From: Clostridiales bacterium UBA3277
Lineage (GTDB): Bacteria > Bacillota > Clostridia > Oscillospirales > Oscillospiraceae
Length of the DNA stretch: 7,237 nucleotides
Direction of reading: 5' to 3'
Assembly: GCA_002362145.1 (NCBI GenBank)
Contig: DETX01000117.1
Span: 1 to 7,237, forward strand
Below the pieces are notes generated by a model. It worked only from the letters and a program-made list of their open reading frames with translations, was not told where the DNA came from and made no database searches. A program made the position numbers and the translations under genes. How positions within the stretch are numbered: the first letter of the stretch is position 1; each line of letters starts with the position of its first letter. Shown piece by piece: positions 5,213-7,237 of this stretch.

Positions 5213-5255
5213 TTTACCTAGTAATTTCATAGGTAAGAATATCATGATTTACCTA
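5213..5255 (-). promoter_or_regulatory. Three TAGGTAA half-sites: probable Rrf2/IscR operator
   Basis: TAGGTAA or its complement occurs three times: TTTACCTA at 5213-5220, TAGGTAA at 5230-5236 and TTTACCTA at 5248-5255. Adjacent copies face each other, forming inverted pairs with 9- and 12-base spacers. The rightmost lies inside the -35/-10 spacer, the middle one touches the -10 and start point, and the leftmost lies in the early transcript. This is a classic repressor layout over the Fe-S operon promoter. The Rrf2 protein encoded in the same operon is the obvious candidate binder (inference). Confidence 0.7.
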
Positions 5256-5264
5256 CTTTGTCAA
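5236..5264 (-). promoter_or_regulatory. Sigma-A promoter of the Fe-S operon
   Basis: On the - strand, a consensus -35 TTGACA (5264-5259) and a -10 TATTCT (5241-5236) are 17 bases apart, with TGA before the -10 as an extended element. The predicted start near 5229 gives a leader of about 35 bases before the desulfurase ATG. The strong -35 with a poorer -10 and overlapping operator repeats suits a repressible promoter. Confidence 0.8.
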
Positions 5265-5292
5265 TAGGCAAGTGAACAGACGGCAGCCTATT
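5263..5292. repeat. Inverted repeat AATAGGC/GCCTATT upstream of the Fe-S operon promoter
   Basis: AATAGGC (5263-5269) and GCCTATT (5286-5292) are perfect 7-base arms separated by 16 bases. The arms start two bases past the acetyltransferase stop and run into the -35 box. It could be a weak end-of-transcript hairpin for the upstream pair of genes, but it lacks a U-run; it could equally be a second regulator site. Confidence 0.5.
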
Positions 5293-5294
5293 CT

Positions 5295-5744
5295 TCAAAG
5301 ATCCCGCCGCAGCGTGGGTGAGCTGCCCAGCTGCGCGTTCTCAAAGGCCCCGTAAAACCGGTCCGCCCCGGGATTCTCCGCCCGGATCAGAAAATATTGA
5401 TCAATGTGGTTTTCCCGGCATTGATCTTCAAATTCCCGGAACAGCCCCTGGGCGATTCCTCTGTGCCGGTACTCCCTTCGGACATATACCCAGTCCACAT
5501 AGGCCATGCGGAAACCATCCTGGATACAGCCGTAAAAATGGTATTCGATCCGCCCCAGCACCTGCCCGTCCTCCACCGCCAGCAGGGATGTGGTCTGCCG
5601 GAAGAAGGGGTCCCGGACCCGCTGGCGGATTCCCGCCTCGTCCACGGTCTCTGTCCACATCAGCTCCGGCTCCTCCTGGAGGGCCTCCTTCAGGTAAGCC
5701 AGGTACATATCCACCGTCTGTTCGTTCAGCACCCGGTATTCCAT
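5295..5744 (-). CDS. GNAT family N-acetyltransferase
   Basis: This 149-residue protein is a single-domain GNAT fold enzyme that would transfer an acetyl group from acetyl-CoA to an amine; the substrate is not evident. The acetyl-CoA pyrophosphate-binding motif A is AYVDWVYVRREYRHRGIAQGL (81-101), with RHRGIA (93-98) as the Q/RxxGxG/A loop. Strand-4 segments precede it at LLAVEDGQVLGRIEYHF (54-70). Motif B is NPGADRFYGAF (124-134), with Y131 in the usual position of the general acid. The family call is firm. The ATG at 5744 overlaps by one base the TGA stop of the methionine sulfoxide reductase gene (TGATG), with GGAGG ten bases upstream inside that gene. The two are therefore transcribed and probably translated together. 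The frame's extension upstream of this ATG is only a shadow of the preceding gene. Confidence 0.9.
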   Translation of the reverse strand: MEYRVLNEQTVDMYLAYLKEALQEEPELMWTETVDEAGIRQRVRDPFFRQTTSLLAVEDGQVLGRIEYHFYGCIQDGFRMAYVDWVYVRREYRHRGIAQGLFREFEDQCRENHIDQYFLIRAENPGADRFYGAFENAQLGSSPTLRRDL

Positions 5745-6199
5745 CACAGAATTTCCTCCAAAACCGCCGCCACGGCCTGCAGCCCGGCGCTGTCTCTCTC
5801 GGTAAAGCGCCCATAGCGGGGGCTGTCGATGTCCAGCACCCCCCAGATGGCCCCGCCTGCATGGAGGGGGATAACGATTTCCGAATTGGAGGCGCTGTCG
5901 CAGGCGATGTGGCCGGGGAAGGCGTGAACATCCTCCACCCGGCAAACCCGGTCCTCCTCTGCCGCCCTGCCGCAGACTCCCCGGCCCAGGGGAATCTCGA
6001 TGCAGGCGGGCTTTCCCTGGAAGGGATACAAAATGAGCTTCTCCCCCTCCAGATGGTAAAAGCCCACCCAGTTGATCTCCGGCAGGGCCTGCCACAGCAG
6101 GGCGGAGACATTGGCAAGATTCGAAATCACATGGGGCACCCCCTCCGTCAGCCCACGAATCTGCCCGGTCAGCGCCTTATAATCGGTAAAATTTTCCAT
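5744..6199 (-). CDS. msrC: Free methionine-(R)-sulfoxide reductase (GAF domain)
   Basis: This 151-residue protein is a single GAF domain of the fRMsr family (MsrC, also known as YebR or YtsP). It reduces free, not protein-bound, methionine-R-sulfoxide with electrons from thioredoxin. The signature runs FQGKPACIEIPLGRGVCG (60-77), then VEDVHAFPGHIACDSASNSE (88-107) and GAIWGVLDIDSPRYGRF (116-132). The three redox cysteines of the family are present at C66, C76 and C100, with the 10- and 24-residue spacings known for this family. An extra C86 is also present. The ATG at 6199 follows GGGGAGG by four bases, a tight but workable spacing. It is the first gene of a two-gene unit with the acetyltransferase, and divergent from spoIVB. 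Function is assigned with high confidence from the three cysteines and GAF core. Confidence 0.95.
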   Translation of the reverse strand: MENFTDYKALTGQIRGLTEGVPHVISNLANVSALLWQALPEINWVGFYHLEGEKLILYPFQGKPACIEIPLGRGVCGRAAEEDRVCRVEDVHAFPGHIACDSASNSEIVIPLHAGGAIWGVLDIDSPRYGRFTERDSAGLQAVAAVLEEIL

Positions 6200-6237
6200 A
6201 AAACCTCCCCTTCCGCCCCAGCGGGACTCTTTTCTCT

Positions 6238-6266
6238 ATTCTATCGGAAAGGGCCGCCGGTTGCAA
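6238..6266 (-). promoter_or_regulatory. Sigma-A promoter of the msrC-acetyltransferase pair
   Basis: On the - strand, -35 TTGCAA (6266-6261) and -10 TAGAAT (6243-6238) are 17 bases apart, about 39 bases before the ATG. Each differs from consensus by one or two bases, indicating a moderate housekeeping promoter. No repressor-like repeats overlap it. Confidence 0.7.
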
Positions 6267-6279
6267 GGCAAAATTTCCC

Positions 6280-6308
6280 CGAAAAGGCAGGGCATCCCTC
6301 TTTTTTCG
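6280..6308. other. Hairpin between the divergent msrC and spoIVB promoters
   Basis: CGAAAAGG and TTTTTTCG pair as outer arms with two G-T positions. After a C-C mismatch, AGGG (6289-6292) pairs with CCCT (6296-6299) around loop CAT. On the + strand ACTTTTT follows, giving the look of a rightward terminator, but no rightward gene precedes it in the window. It could be left from a former upstream gene or block antisense transcription. Confidence 0.4.
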
Positions 6309-6319
6309 ACTTTTTCAGC

Positions 6320-6349
6320 GGTTACACAGGCCAGACCGCGGCCATATTA
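6320..6349 (+). promoter_or_regulatory. Possible sigma-G/sigma-F type promoter of spoIVB
   Basis: CATATTA (6343-6349) matches the CATnnTA -10 of forespore sigma-G promoters. Eighteen bases upstream, GGTTA (6320-6324) is a partial match to the -35. spoIVB is known to be forespore-transcribed by sigma-G in Bacillus subtilis, so the site is expected, but the -35 is weak. Confidence 0.45.
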
Positions 6350-6374
6350 AGGGGGCAGAACAGGAGGGCTGAGG

Positions 6375-7237
6375 ATGAAACGCAAATTATGTTCCATCGT
6401 TTTTTTCTTATTATTCGCGACGGCGCTGCCCCTGGGGGTCCGGGCGGCGGAAGCGCTTACCCCGGTGGGTTCGGTCATCGGCCTGCAGCTCCGGGACGGC
6501 ACCGTCACCGTGGCGGCCTATGACGATATTCTGGGCGGCAGCGCCCGGGACGCGGGGCTGAAAATCGGGGATGTGCTGTTAAAAATCGACGGCGCCCCTG
6601 TCACAGAGGCCGGGGACGTCCGGGCCGCTCTGGAAAACGCCGGGCAGACCCTGACGCTGACAGTCCGGCGGGGCGTCAAGGAAGTGGAGCTCACCATGGC
6701 CCCGGTGGAGTCCGGGGGCGAAAAAAAGCTGGGGGTCTATCTGCGCCAGGGCGTCGCAGGCATCGGCACGGTGACCTTTTACGATCCGGCGACGGATACC
6801 TTCGGGGCCCTGGGCCACGGGGTCAGCGATCCCCGGGGCGGTATTTTGGAGATGTCCCAGGGCTACGCCTACCCGGCGGTGATCCAGGACGTGAAAAAAG
6901 GGGTGGCCGGTGAGCCGGGACAGCTCAAGGGCCAGGCGGTGGGCAGCGACCCCATGGGCGTTCTCAGCCGCAACACACCCCAGGGCATTTTCGGCAGAAT
7001 GAACGGGGGTTTTCCCGGGGATACGGTGCCGCTGGCGGAATACGGCGAAATTCACACCGGCCCCGCCGCCATCCGCTCCACGGTTTCCGGCGATCAGGTT
7101 CGGGAATATTCTGTGGAAATTCTGAAAATCTATCCGGAGGACCGGCCGGACGGGCGGAATTTTCTTCTGAAGGTCACAGACCCTGCCCTGTTGGAGGCCA
7201 CCGGCGGCATTGTCCAGGGGATGTCCGGCAGTCCCAT
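6375..7237 (+). CDS. spoIVB: SpoIVB peptidase (stage IV sporulation protein B), 3' part missing
   Basis: SpoIVB is a forespore-secreted serine peptidase of family S55. In Bacillus it cleaves SpoIVFA to trigger processing of pro-sigma-K and so links the two spore compartments. The ATG at 6375 has AGGAGG seven bases upstream. Residues 1-24 form a signal or anchor segment (MKRK, a hydrophobic run, then VRAAEA). A PDZ domain spans about 30-110, with AGLKIGDVLLKIDG (60-73). The peptidase domain shows the full catalytic set: H148 in FGALGHGVSD, D269 in LKVTDP and S284 in GIVQGMSGSP. D269 and S284 are 15 residues apart, as in the B. subtilis enzyme (D363, S378). The window ends after residue 287, three residues past the nucleophile, so only the C-terminal tail is missing. 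In Bacillus, recN precedes spoIVB and spo0A follows; here the gene to the left is divergent msrC. Confidence 0.96.
   Translation, partial: MKRKLCSIVFFLLFATALPLGVRAAEALTPVGSVIGLQLRDGTVTVAAYDDILGGSARDAGLKIGDVLLKIDGAPVTEAGDVRAALENAGQTLTLTVRRGVKEVELTMAPVESGGEKKLGVYLRQGVAGIGTVTFYDPATDTFGALGHGVSDPRGGILEMSQGYAYPAVIQDVKKGVAGEPGQLKGQAVGSDPMGVLSRNTPQGIFGRMNGGFPGDTVPLAEYGEIHTGPAAIRSTVSGDQVREYSVEILKIYPEDRPDGRNFLLKVTDPALLEATGGIVQGMSGSP

Noticed and set aside
3838..5232. Long rightward open frame of 464 codons opposite the Fe-S genes
   Set aside because: It is a GC-rich shadow of the desulfurase and scaffold genes, with no ribosome site, low-complexity translation and no family resemblance.
5318..6523. 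Long rightward open frame opposite msrC and the acetyltransferase, running into spoIVB
   Set aside because: Proline/glycine-rich shadow translation that overlaps three well-supported genes; no start signals.
6579..7055. Leftward frame opposite spoIVB
   Set aside because: Shadow of spoIVB, whose catalytic residues and PDZ domain are intact in the other strand.
1..7237. CRISPR arrays, tRNA/rRNA genes, insertion sequences, phage or defence systems
   Set aside because: No regularly spaced repeats, tRNA-like cloverleaf, transposase or defence proteins were recognised; the window reads as ordinary chromosomal genes.

Overview
The window looks like part of the chromosome of a spore-forming, anaerobic, moderately GC-rich clostridium, most likely a gut Oscillospiraceae-type organism (inference). 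The evidence is the start of the sporulation protease gene spoIVB, a preQ1 riboswitch in front of queT, a compact nifS/nifU/Rrf2 Fe-S operon, strong AGGAGG ribosome sites, and GC-rich genes separated by short AT-rich spacers carrying standard sigma-A promoters. Nothing indicates a phage, plasmid, insertion sequence or CRISPR array.

Layout, left to right. 1-158: no gene, but a dense run of inverted repeats. 159-1517 (-): MATE efflux transporter with its own promoter. 1637-2146 (-): queT, queuosine-precursor transporter. 2147-2372: its promoter and a leader holding a preQ1-I type aptamer, an unexplained hairpin and two tandem intrinsic terminators. 2369-2980 (-): DUF3786 protein. 3001-3078: a palindrome and a terminator-like hairpin. 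3105-5193 (-): Fe-S operon in the order cysteine desulfurase, IscU/NifU scaffold, Rrf2/IscR-like regulator. 5208-5292: its promoter, overlaid with three TAGGTAA half-sites. 5295-6199 (-): free methionine-R-sulfoxide reductase followed by a GNAT acetyltransferase with a one-base overlap, from one promoter. 6375-end (+): spoIVB, cut by the window edge just after its catalytic serine.

How the genes fit together. The desulfurase supplies sulfur to the IscU scaffold. The regulator encoded last in the operon has a cysteine cluster suited to sensing Fe-S status and probably closes a feedback loop on the TAGGTAA sites at the operon promoter (inference). The methionine sulfoxide reductase next door fits an oxidative-damage theme. 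QueT salvages queuosine precursor under riboswitch control. No clearly new multi-gene system is visible. The most interesting non-coding parts are the queT leader, the three-site operator and the inverted-repeat cluster at the left edge.
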